Shown here: one piece after another, positions 1-5,388 of the stretch
Numbering within the stretch: the first letter of the stretch is position 1
Layout: each line of letters begins with the position of its first letter
Source of the DNA: an uncultured Oscillospiraceae bacterium
GTDB lineage: Bacteria > Bacillota > Clostridia > Oscillospirales > Acutalibacteraceae
Length of the DNA stretch: 5,461 nt
Assembly (NCBI GenBank): GCA_902478455.1
Contig: CABSLJ010000166.1
Location: forward strand, 1 to 5,461
Reading direction: 5' to 3'
The notes under the pieces: generated by a model
The model's input: the letters and a program-made list of their open reading frames with translations, nothing else
Told to the model about the DNA's origin: nothing
The model's database searches: none
Made by a program: the position numbers and the translations under genes

Positions 1-426
1 GCAGCTTTCGACCGCAATACCGCTTTCCGCGGCGACCGCATCGATGTCTTCAAAAAGTCCGCGCGAAAAATAGTCGTCATAACTGGAGATTTTCACCTCC
101 CGGCAGGCGACCGTCTCCCCAACGGCGTTCACCATGCCGACCGAAGCGTACGCGCCCTCGGCGTAAACGGCGATGATATGGGCAAAATTCCGGTTAAAGC
201 GCAGCGGCGTCGGACGGCGGCCGACGTTGGTCGCGGCGCTGTCGACCGCGTCATAGGAGACGATCCCCTTCCGGTGGAAGCAATCAATGATTTTTACCAC
301 CGTGGCCCCGCTGATGCCCGTCATTCGGGTCAGGTCGGCGCGGGAAATGCCGTCGTTTTCGACAAGCAATCCATAAACGATCTTTCGATTGGAGAGCTTG
401 AGCTTGGGTGGAATGTTTGCCTTCAT
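1..426 (-). CDS. ROK-family transcriptional repressor (XylR/NagC type), N-terminal part
   Basis: The first 142 codons of a gene that runs off the left edge. It is a DNA-binding repressor that presumably responds to a sugar or sugar phosphate. Residues 13-59 form the winged helix-turn-helix typical of ROK repressors: NRKIVYGLL, then SRADLTRMTGISGATVVKII, then the wing HRKGIVSYD. The conserved GRRP linker is at 69-72, followed by the start of the ROK domain (IIAVYAEGAYASVGMVN, 84-100). The phosphate-binding DxGxT signature of ROK kinases is not kept: the aligned positions are Y88, E90 and A92. This fits a regulator rather than an enzyme. The ATG at 426-424 is preceded by AGGGAGGG (440-433) at 6 nt spacing, and a strong promoter lies about 65 nt upstream. 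The C-terminal ligand-binding half and the regulated genes are outside the window, so the effector cannot be named. Family assignment is firm; specificity is unknown. Confidence 0.9.
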   Translation of the reverse strand, partial: MKANIPPKLKLSNRKIVYGLLVENDGISRADLTRMTGISGATVVKIIDCFHRKGIVSYDAVDSAATNVGRRPTPLRFNRNFAHIIAVYAEGAYASVGMVNAVGETVACREVKISSYDDYFSRGLFEDIDAVAAESGIAVESC

Positions 427-475
427 GCCCTACCCTCCCTTGTTTTTTCTCCGTGCAGCTGTTCAGAAGAACATC

Positions 476-500
476 AATTTATTTAGAATCTAAATTTATT
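476..500. promoter_or_regulatory. AT-rich palindromic operator candidate at the ROK promoter
   Basis: An imperfect 25-bp palindrome: AAT-2 nt-ATTTAGA-A-TCTAAAT-2 nt-ATT. The core 7+1+7 repeat (481-495) is perfect. It overlaps the -10 box and covers the expected start point, where a repressor would block RNA polymerase. Known ROK repressor sites such as those of XylR are AT-rich inverted repeats of about this size, so autoregulation by the adjacent gene is a reasonable inference. It could also be chance symmetry in AT-rich DNA. Confidence 0.5.
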
Positions 501-526
501 CTAACCTCCTATCTTCCTTTTGTCAA
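498..526 (-). promoter_or_regulatory. Sigma-A-type promoter of the ROK regulator
   Basis: On the minus strand the -35 box is TTGACA (526-521), the spacer is exactly 17 nt, and the -10 box is TAGAAT (503-498). Transcription should start near 491, giving a leader of about 65 nt before the ATG at 426. The -35 is a perfect match to the vegetative consensus and the -10 has one mismatch. Confidence 0.8.
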
Positions 527-551
527 CCTTCTTTCCATCCATCTGATCTTT

Positions 552-712
552 CGGCTATACAAAAATCTTTGTAAGACCGAATGCATTTACCTTCATGCTA
601 CAAACACTTTTAAGGACATCAGGGCGTTGGTCGACCACGCCATTCATTTTTACAACCATGAGCGCAGTGAGAACCTGGAGAGCCATTACTTTTGCGACGC
701 CTCCCCGCCTAA
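552..712 (+). pseudogene. IS3-family transposase, frameshifted C-terminal remnant
   Basis: The plus strand encodes the end of a DDE integrase-type transposase. In one frame, from about 573, it reads KTECIYLH, then TFKDIRALVDHAIHFYNHER (up to 665). This matches the C-terminal 'KTE...Y(I)HFYN.ER' block of IS3-family OrfB. After that, the frame must change: codons 674-712 in another frame read PGEPLLLRRLPA and a TAA stop, resembling the short 'K-T-G-E-x-P-L' type tail of these transposases. About three codons plus a frameshift separate the two parts. The catalytic D-D-E residues lie upstream of what remains: the position where the last Glu is expected, near 552, reads Arg. The fragment is therefore non-functional. 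The left boundary near 552 is approximate. Confidence 0.65.
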
Positions 713-770
713 CACTCCATATTTCCCCTGGGTCCTTGTTTGTGCTGTCAGTGTCAATCAGGGCAGTGCA
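552..770 (+). mobile_element. Decayed right end of an IS3-family insertion sequence
   Basis: This consists of the transposase remnant (552-712), a short 3' untranslated stretch, and a probable terminal inverted repeat ending in TGCA at 770. Read inward on the minus strand, the end is TGCACTGCCCTGATTGACAC, which resembles the TG(A/G)ACTGC(A/C)CCC-like ends of IS3-family elements. The left end and most of the transposase are missing, and no target duplication can be checked. It occupies the gap between the ROK promoter and the 3' end of putP. Confidence 0.5.
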
Positions 771-790
771 CTGTTCCTGCACTGCCCTGA
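758..790. repeat. Perfect 13-bp inverted repeat, terminator or abutted IS ends
   Basis: TCAGGGCAGTGCA (758-770) and TGCACTGCCCTGA (778-790) are separated by CTGTTCC. The structure lies 80 nt downstream of the putP stop and could fold as a transcript-ending hairpin. There is no T-run after it on the minus strand (ATTGACACTG follows), so it is a poor intrinsic terminator. The left arm is also the probable outer end of the IS3 remnant, so the right arm may be the end of a second, deleted IS copy. Confidence 0.6.
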
Positions 791-869
791 GATTTCTGCT
801 TTTAGAACGATCAGATATTTCAGCTCAAACAAGTTATATGCGAAAGAGCGGCGATTGCCTCAAGCCATG

Positions 870-2423
870 TCAAGCTCCGGCGCGGACCTCGTCGAACTCC
901 TTTTGAATTTCTTCTGCGGGCGGCGGCGTCAGCAGAGAGACCACCACAATGCACAGGCACGAGAACAGGAAAGCCGGCAGGAGCTCATAAACATCCCAGA
1001 GTCCCCCCAGAGGACGAATCAGAAGGTTCCAAATAAACACCATGCTTCCACCGCTGATCATGCCTGCGATGGCTCCCGCACGGTTGATGCGCTTCCAAAA
1101 CAGGCTCAGAATTATCAACGGTCCAAACGTGGCGCCAAAACCTGCCCACGCAAAACTCACAATGGTAAAGATCACGCTGTTTTCATCCAGTGCAATCACA
1201 ACGGCGACCGCTGTAATCACCAGAAGGGTGATGCGGGACATGGTCAAAACCTGCTTATCCGTCGCTTTCCGGTGCAGAAGGCCCTGATAAATATTTTTTG
1301 AAAATGCCGAAGCGGCAATCAGCAGATAGGAATCGGACGAGCTGATGGTGGCGGCGAGAATTCCGGCCATGACCAGTCCTGCCAGAAGAGGCGGCAGCAG
1401 GCGCGTAGAGAGCAGAATAAAGACATTTTCAGCGGATGCCGCGGTCATCAGCGCATCGGGATACAGCGTACGGCCGACAACACCGATAAAGACGGCGACC
1501 ACCAGGGAAATAACGACCCAAACAGTCGCGATACGGCGGGAACGGGTCAGCTCATGCTCATTGCGAATGGCCATAAAACGCAACAGAACCTGCGGCATAC
1601 CGAAATATCCCAACCCCCAGGCCAGCGGTGAAACAATATCCAAAATACCGTAGTTTTCCGCAGCTCCGAATTGAGGAGTTCCGTTTACGACCTGCTGCAC
1701 GCCGTCCACCGTCGTTGGCGTGGCAACCCCGAAAAACTCCAAAAAGCCCGGAATAGACTGCGCGTTATCAATGACCGCCCCCAGTCCGCCGGCGGAAACG
1801 GTACCGGTCACAACGATTACAACCAGCGCGACGATCATAACCACGGCCTGCATGAAATCCGAGACGCTTTCCGCCAAAAAGCCGCCGATGATCGTGTAAA
1901 TCAGTACAAAAACCGCGCCGATGATCATCATGGGAACATAGTCGAAACCAAACAAGGAGGAAAACAGCTTGCCGCACGTGACAAGGCAACTCGCCGCATA
2001 TACAGTAAAGAAGATCAGGATAAAAACAGCGGCAATGGTCATAATGGCTTTGCTTTTTTCATGAAACCGGTTGGAAAAGAACTCAGGCAGGGTAATGGCG
2101 TTGCCAGCCTTCTCGCTGTACCGGCGCAGCCTTTTGGAAGTAATCAACCAATTGACATAGGTACCCACCGCAAGGCCGATCGCCGTCCAGGCAGCGTCCG
2201 CGATGCCGCACCAATAGGCGACGCCCGGCAGGCCCATCAGCAGCCATCCCGACATATCCGAAGCCTCCGCGCTCATGGCCGTAATCCACGGTCCCAGTGT
2301 GCGTCCTCCGAGAAAATAAGATTCGGGATTTTTATTTGCCCTCCTGGCAAATGCAATGCCAATTCCGATGACAACCGCCATATAGGCCGCCATCGTAATC
2401 ATAATTTGAAATTTGCCTTCCAT
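870..2423 (-). CDS. putP: Sodium/proline symporter PutP (SSF family), complete
   Basis: A 517-residue inner-membrane transporter that imports L-proline with Na+. E. coli PutP has 502 residues. About a dozen hydrophobic segments are visible. The N-terminal signature YFLGGRTLGPW (36-46) includes R41, equivalent to the conserved Arg40. It is followed by ASDMSGWLLMGLPG (54-67), which carries the Na+/substrate-binding residues of TM2, with D56 equivalent to Asp55. In the TM9 region, GILAATISSSDSYLL (354-368) keeps A358, S361 and S362 at the positions of Ala337, Ser340 and Thr341 of the Na2 site. NAITLPEFFSNRF (108-120) is also typical. The ATG is preceded by GAGGAGAG (2440-2433) at 9 nt. It has its own promoter and no co-directional partner nearby, so it looks monocistronic. 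No putA or proline catabolic gene is in view. Proline is the likely substrate from similarity, but close SSF relatives carry other solutes. Confidence 0.92.
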   Translation of the reverse strand: MEGKFQIMITMAAYMAVVIGIGIAFARRANKNPESYFLGGRTLGPWITAMSAEASDMSGWLLMGLPGVAYWCGIADAAWTAIGLAVGTYVNWLITSKRLRRYSEKAGNAITLPEFFSNRFHEKSKAIMTIAAVFILIFFTVYAASCLVTCGKLFSSLFGFDYVPMMIIGAVFVLIYTIIGGFLAESVSDFMQAVVMIVALVVIVVTGTVSAGGLGAVIDNAQSIPGFLEFFGVATPTTVDGVQQVVNGTPQFGAAENYGILDIVSPLAWGLGYFGMPQVLLRFMAIRNEHELTRSRRIATVWVVISLVVAVFIGVVGRTLYPDALMTAASAENVFILLSTRLLPPLLAGLVMAGILAATISSSDSYLLIAASAFSKNIYQGLLHRKATDKQVLTMSRITLLVITAVAVVIALDENSVIFTIVSFAWAGFGATFGPLIILSLFWKRINRAGAIAGMISGGSMVFIWNLLIRPLGGLWDVYELLPAFLFSCLCIVVVSLLTPPPAEEIQKEFDEVRAGA

Positions 2424-2461
2424 ATGTTTCTTCTCTCCTCAATTCAAACTGATATATTGTC

Positions 2462-2490
2462 ATTATACTGGACAGACGCTGGTAAATCAA
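2462..2490 (-). promoter_or_regulatory. Sigma-A-type promoter of putP
   Basis: On the minus strand the -35 is TTGATT (2490-2485), the spacer is 17 nt, and the -10 is a perfect TATAAT (2467-2462). The start point should be near 2455, leaving a leader of about 32 nt before the putP ATG. The box lies just downstream of the decayed regulator fragment. No clear operator palindrome is seen. Confidence 0.75.
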
Positions 2491-2514
2491 GACAATCCGG
2501 CAGTAAAAACGATA

Positions 2515-2709
2515 TAATTCTCTTGCCATCGCATTTTTTAGGAAATATTTCACCTGCGGCACCGTCACATCCGTCAGCATCTTCCATTCAGGATATTCAA
2601 ATAGGCGGCCGCCAATAAAATACTGTTTTGGGGTGCTTTTGACCACCACAATATCTATGCCGGCCGCCGTCAGCCATTCTATGTCGGCATACACTGTCTG
2701 GCGCGCGAT
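2515..2709 (-). pseudogene. Headless fragment of a WYL/DeoR-type transcriptional regulator
   Basis: The minus strand reads IARQTVYADIEWLTAAGIDI, then VVVKSTPKQYFIGGRLFEYP, then EWKMLTD, down to about 2569. This is the end of the recognition helix and wing of an HTH_11-type domain, plus the first linker strand (RxFEYPExKxL), of regulators that carry a C-terminal WYL domain. Weaker similarity (KYFLKNAMARELYRF) may extend to about 2515. The first helices of the HTH are gone, with IS21-derived sequence replacing them at about 2722, and the whole WYL domain is missing. No start codon with a ribosome-binding site precedes it. It cannot encode a working regulator. Family assignment is from motif memory and is moderately sure. 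Confidence 0.6.
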
Positions 2710-2722
2710 TAAAAAAGAGGGC

Positions 2723-2869
2723 CTAAGTCCTCCGTTTCACTGCCACTTGCTTCATGTTGTCGTGCAGGATTTCTTCCGGATACCCGCCAAAATGCCGGAA
2801 TGCGTTCTGGTGGCAACGGATGAGAGTGTTCGTACTCCTATCTGTCACAAATTGCCGTACTTCCCTGGA
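2723..2869 (-). pseudogene. istA: IS21-family transposase (IstA) internal fragment
   Basis: About 47 codons on the minus strand read SREVRQFVTDRSTNTL, IRCHQNAFRHFGGYPEEI and LHDNMKQVAVKR, then a TAG at 2725-2723. The CH.NAF..FGG.P.EIL.DNMK block is characteristic of the DDE integrase core of IS21-family IstA and includes the second catalytic Asp (the D of HDN). The helix-turn-helix N-terminus, first Asp, catalytic Glu and the partner istB are all absent, so it is an inert relic. The upstream boundary lies within about 20 nt of the spoIIR terminator. The downstream boundary abuts the regulator fragment in a different frame. Confidence 0.75.
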
Positions 2870-2887
2870 AACTAAGATGGAAACTAC

Positions 2888-2925
2888 AAAGAAACAGGAC
2901 GGCATCTCCGCCGTCCTGTTTCTTT
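2888..2925 (-). terminator. Intrinsic terminator after spoIIR
   Basis: A perfect 16-bp stem, AAAGAAACAGGACGGC (2888-2903) and GCCGTCCTGTTTCTTT (2910-2925), encloses a 6-nt loop. On the minus strand the stem ends in TTTCTTTGTAGTTT, a moderate U-tract, 25 nt past the spoIIR stop. The sequence is nearly symmetrical, with T-rich tails on both strands, so it could work in both directions. It separates spoIIR from the remnants and putP. Confidence 0.88.
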
Positions 2926-2950
2926 GCTTCTGCCAATGGGCCAATCCTTC

Positions 2951-3556
2951 TTACCAGCTTGCGAACCAATCGCGCAGACCTTCAAACCATTCCACGACCT
3001 TAAATCGCACTTCAAATTGCGGGGCGTCCTCCACAATGTCCATCTCCGGCGCGGTCAGCACGTCCTCGAGCTCCTGCTGCTCCTCCGCCGCGGGCAGGCA
3101 CATCGGCGGGAACATGACGCACCACCAGTTGTGTCCCTCGCCGCTGCCGATGGTGACGCGCAGGGCGTCATAGGTTCCGGCGGGCAGCGTGACGGTGTCG
3201 TATTCCCTGGTAGTAAAATACATGTTGACAAGCTCCACCTGTACGGGATAGTCGTACCCCCTGCGGAAGACCTCTTTCTGGGCCGCGTCGCGCAGGAAAT
3301 CGAGATGTTCGGCCGTGAGCGCCTTGGCTTCGCCGAGATTTTCCGCCCCGCCGAAGATTCCTTCTGACACGCGCAGCAGCTCGTCGCGCACCGCGAGCTT
3401 AAGGGCCTGGTCCTCCTCTGAATCGGAGTTTGCCAGCACATGCAGGCGCAGCACCTTGGCGCTGATGTTTTCACACGTCTGGGTAAAACCGGTAAAGGTG
3501 AAGAGCACTGCTAAAATGAGCGCCAGTAAAATGGATTTCTCCAAGGTTTTTTTCAT
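2951..3556 (-). CDS. spoIIR: Stage II sporulation protein R
   Basis: A 201-residue signalling protein made in the forespore under sigma-F and secreted into the intermembrane space. There it triggers the SpoIIGA protease to process pro-sigma-E in the mother cell (known from Bacillus subtilis, where the protein has 224 residues). A hydrophobic export or anchor segment spans residues 8-25. The SpoIIR core follows: RLHVLANSDSEEDQALKL (37-54), PVQVEL (104-109), LPAGTYDALRVTIG (124-137) and GHNWWCVMFPPMC (141-153). The ATG at 3556-3554 is preceded by AAAGGA (3574-3569) at a rather long 12-nt spacing, partly inside an inverted repeat. The C-terminal tail (155-201) is acidic, then aromatic, and less conserved. 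Upstream is an unrelated methyltransferase; downstream is a strong terminator. The assignment is firm. Confidence 0.94.
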   Translation of the reverse strand: MKKTLEKSILLALILAVLFTFTGFTQTCENISAKVLRLHVLANSDSEEDQALKLAVRDELLRVSEGIFGGAENLGEAKALTAEHLDFLRDAAQKEVFRRGYDYPVQVELVNMYFTTREYDTVTLPAGTYDALRVTIGSGEGHNWWCVMFPPMCLPAAEEQQELEDVLTAPEMDIVEDAPQFEVRFKVVEWFEGLRDWFASW

Positions 3557-3559
3557 TGT

Positions 3560-3606
3560 AAAATCCCGTCCTTTTCAAACATTGGTTTGAGTATGGACGG
3601 GATTTT
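3560..3606 (-). promoter_or_regulatory. Inverted repeat in the spoIIR leader, terminator or RBS-masking hairpin
   Basis: AAAATCCCGTCC (3560-3571) pairs perfectly with GGACGGGATTTT (3595-3606). A nested 5-bp stem (CAAAC 3576-3580, GTTTG 3585-3589) lies in the loop. In minus-strand RNA the 3' arm ends in UUUU just 3 nt before the spoIIR ATG and covers half of its AAAGGA Shine-Dalgarno. It can therefore act as a terminator for the methyltransferase transcript, as a block on spoIIR translation from read-through RNA, or both. The pairing is seen directly; the function is inferred. Confidence 0.65.
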
Positions 3607-3629
3607 CCCAATTTATGCCGAATTATTCA
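3600..3629 (-). promoter_or_regulatory. Candidate forespore (sigma-F/G-like) promoter of spoIIR
   Basis: On the minus strand TGAATA (3629-3624) is followed after 14 nt by GGGAAAATCC (3609-3600). This resembles the sigma-F pattern of a -35 ending in ATA and a -10 beginning GG and rich in A. The end of the -10 departs from consensus. An overlapping sigma-G-like reading (GCATAA, 17 nt, CATACTC) also exists. spoIIR is expected to be under sigma-F, which raises the prior. The match itself is modest. Confidence 0.35.
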
Positions 3630-3636
3630 AGAATTT

Positions 3637-4383
3637 TCAATCGATGCCGCATTCATACAAAAACATTTCGCAGGAGTCGCCGACGGCGATATCCTTTTGA
3701 AAGGTGGAGTAGACTGCGACGGCGGTAAAACCAATCTCCTCCAGGTACCGCTCCATCTCGCCGAACCGGTAGAGATGCGTCTGAAAATCCATAGGCTCGC
3801 TTTGCAGCAGTTCTCCGTCCCGGTACAATTCATAGACGCCGGGTGAAAACTGCGTCTGACTTCTTTCGTCATAGTGGTTTTTGGTCTTCAGGATCAGATC
3901 AAGGCCTTCTTTGGTTTTCACCGAAACAGAGGTCTGATAATCCGCATCCTCCGGACATCTGTCCGCGACCGTGTCCACCGCAAAAACCAATTTTCCGCCC
4001 GGTGCCAGCCGTTCTTTCAGGGCACGCAGGATATTTTTACAGGTGCAGATATCTGTAAACAGCGAAACCGAGCCAGAAGTAATATAAATATAATCGTATT
4101 TCTCCTCCGTAAAGCATGCCGTGATGTCGGCGTGAATCACCCGCGCGTCCGGAGCCTTTTCCTTTAATTTCGTCAGCATTTCCCCGGATGAGTCCACACC
4201 GGTAACGTCCAGCCCCCGCTCCAGGAAGGGCACCAAAAAACGCCCGCTGCCGCACAAGGGCTCTAAAATCCGCTTTCCCTGCTGCGCATAGGAAAGATAG
4301 AACTCCAATTCGTCCTGAGGCGCTTGACGGTGTAAAATTTCATACATCTCCGTACATAAGCTGCCGTAATAATTCTGCTTCAC
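3637..4383 (-). CDS. Class I SAM-dependent methyltransferase, substrate unknown
   Basis: A 248-residue soluble protein with a Rossmann-type methyltransferase core. Motif I, ILEPLCGSGRFLVPFLERG (39-57), is the glycine-rich SAM loop. The acidic residue at the end of strand 2 is D64 in VTGVDSSGEML. HADI (84-87) follows, then a strand-4 region DYIYITSGSVSLF (97-109). The post-motif helix and strand RALKERLAPGGKLVFAVDT (120-138) complete the fold. The C-terminal half (about 140-248) resembles uncharacterised small-molecule methyltransferases rather than any named RNA or protein enzyme. The start is GTG at 4383-4381 with AGGGG about 8 nt upstream. It sits 102 nt after ispE and 80 nt before spoIIR on the same strand. 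It is visibly more AT-rich than ispE: by hand count, 4081-4140 is 40% GC against 73% for 4561-4620. This hints at separate acquisition. Fold is confident; role is unknown. Confidence 0.85.
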   Translation of the reverse strand: MKQNYYGSLCTEMYEILHRQAPQDELEFYLSYAQQGKRILEPLCGSGRFLVPFLERGLDVTGVDSSGEMLTKLKEKAPDARVIHADITACFTEEKYDYIYITSGSVSLFTDICTCKNILRALKERLAPGGKLVFAVDTVADRCPEDADYQTSVSVKTKEGLDLILKTKNHYDERSQTQFSPGVYELYRDGELLQSEPMDFQTHLYRFGEMERYLEEIGFTAVAVYSTFQKDIAVGDSCEMFLYECGID

Positions 4384-4485
4384 AGTTTTTTCCCCTCTTT
4401 CAATAAATCTCTCCAGTGGGGACGGAACGAGCGTCCGCTGTGTGTTCCGCCGGAGGCTTCCGTCAAAACGTCGACCAGAGGCTCG
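4384..4485 (-). other. Intergenic gap between ispE and the methyltransferase, possible coding remnant
   Basis: These 102 nt contain the methyltransferase ribosome-binding site (AGAGGGG near 4392-4398) and no clear terminator or promoter. One minus-strand frame is open across the whole gap and reads VDVLTEASGGTHSGRSF then RPHWRDLLKEGKKL, stopping at a TGA (4382-4380) that overlaps the methyltransferase GTG. It reads more like natural protein than a random frame. It has no start of its own outside ispE and I do not recognise it. It may be the tail of a deleted gene. Confidence 0.3.
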
Positions 4486-5358
4486 TCATTCCTCGATCTC
4501 ACAGCCCGCGCCGCGCGGCATGCAGAGGTAAACCTCGTCGTAATATTCTCTGAGCTCGTCTGCGCAGTCCTCCGCCTCTCCCCGCCCGGCAAAAAGGCCG
4601 AACACGGTCGGGCCGCTGCCGCTCATGCAGGCGCCGAGCGCGCCGTGGACGCGCATGATCTTCTTGATCTTTTCCACCTCTTCCAGCCGGAGCACCGCCT
4701 CGAAGGCGTTGTACAGCTCCCTGCCCACCGCCTCCAGATCGCCGCCGCAGATGGCGCCGACAATCTCATCCAAATCGGGATGCCGGATGCGGACGTGTTT
4801 GTCCGAAAGGGCGTAGGCCTCGGCCGTGGAAACCGAAAAATCGGGCTTTGCAAGCACCATATGGCATTCCACCAGGTCGGGCAAAGGGGTGAGAATTGTG
4901 CCTGTTCCCTCTGCCTGCATGGTGCCGCCCTGCAGGCAGAAGGGCACATCGGCGCCCAGCCGGGCGGCCAGCTCGGCAAGCTGAAAGCCGGTAAGCCCGG
5001 CGCCCGTGATGCGGTCCAGGGCAAGCAGGACGGCCGCGGCGTCGGTACTGCCGCCGGCAAGGCCCGCTCCAACGGGGATGCGCTTTTTGATCCTGATGGA
5101 TATGCCGGGATTTTCCAGCCCGTTTTCCTCAAAAAAGAGAGCGGCGGCGCGAAAGGCGAGGTTTTCCTCGCCGGTGGGCAGATCGTCCCGGTTGCAGGTG
5201 AGCTCTATGCCTCCCCCGCCGTTTTCCCAGACGGTGACAGTGTCGCACAGCTCGACCGATTGCAGAATCATATTGAGAAGGTGGTAGCCGTCATCCCGTT
5301 TGCCGATGATATCAAGAGAAAGATTGATCTTCGCCGGCGCGGTCACGGTAACTTTCAT
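4486..5358 (-). CDS. ispE: 4-diphosphocytidyl-2-C-methyl-D-erythritol kinase
   Basis: A 290-residue GHMP-family kinase. It phosphorylates the 2-hydroxyl of CDP-methylerythritol with ATP, the fourth step of the non-mevalonate (MEP) isoprenoid pathway, in the cytoplasm. The substrate motif APAKINLSLDI (7-17) carries catalytic K10, and DDGYHLL (22-28) carries H26. The ATP loop is IPVGAGLAGGSTDAAA (94-109). GADVPFCLQGGT (135-146) supplies the catalytic D137, and GACMSGSGPTVFG (242-254) is the third GHMP motif. Length is normal for the family and all key residues are present. The ATG at 5358-5356 has a strong AGGAGG about 9 nt upstream. It starts 30 nt after the preceding gene, so it is likely co-transcribed with it. 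The TGA at 4488-4486 ends the protein with an acidic tail GCEIEE. Confidence 0.96.
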   Translation of the reverse strand: MKVTVTAPAKINLSLDIIGKRDDGYHLLNMILQSVELCDTVTVWENGGGGIELTCNRDDLPTGEENLAFRAAALFFEENGLENPGISIRIKKRIPVGAGLAGGSTDAAAVLLALDRITGAGLTGFQLAELAARLGADVPFCLQGGTMQAEGTGTILTPLPDLVECHMVLAKPDFSVSTAEAYALSDKHVRIRHPDLDEIVGAICGGDLEAVGRELYNAFEAVLRLEEVEKIKKIMRVHGALGACMSGSGPTVFGLFAGRGEAEDCADELREYYDEVYLCMPRGAGCEIEE

Positions 5359-5388
5359 GAATCGGTTCCTCCTAAATGTATCACGCCG

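Noticed and set aside
408..1301. Long plus-strand open frame of 297 codons
   Set aside because: It strings together antisense of the ROK leader, the IS3 remnant and antisense of putP. Only the 552-665 part has family resemblance, and there is no ribosome-binding site.
1671..2618. Plus-strand open frame of 315 codons
   Set aside because: It is mostly antisense to putP, low in hydrophobic structure and rich in N/R/H/Q as antisense of a membrane protein would be, with no recognised motif.
3055..3474. Minus-strand frame of 139 codons inside spoIIR
   Set aside because: Cys/Arg/Ser-rich shadow of the well-supported spoIIR frame.
4400..4470. Short GC-rich inverted repeats (e.g. GGACG/CGTCC) between ispE and the methyltransferase
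   Set aside because: Arms of 5-7 bp with no T-run; not a credible terminator or riboswitch.
4462..4488. Nine-codon mini-frame (MTSLWSTF) whose ATG overlaps the ispE stop
   Set aside because: Although ATGA overlap suggests translational coupling, it is too short, matches nothing, and the spacing from GAGGA is only about one base.
4623..5132. Second minus-strand frame of 169 codons inside ispE
   Set aside because: It is a P/R/S/A-rich shadow frame caused by high GC, wholly inside the intact ispE.
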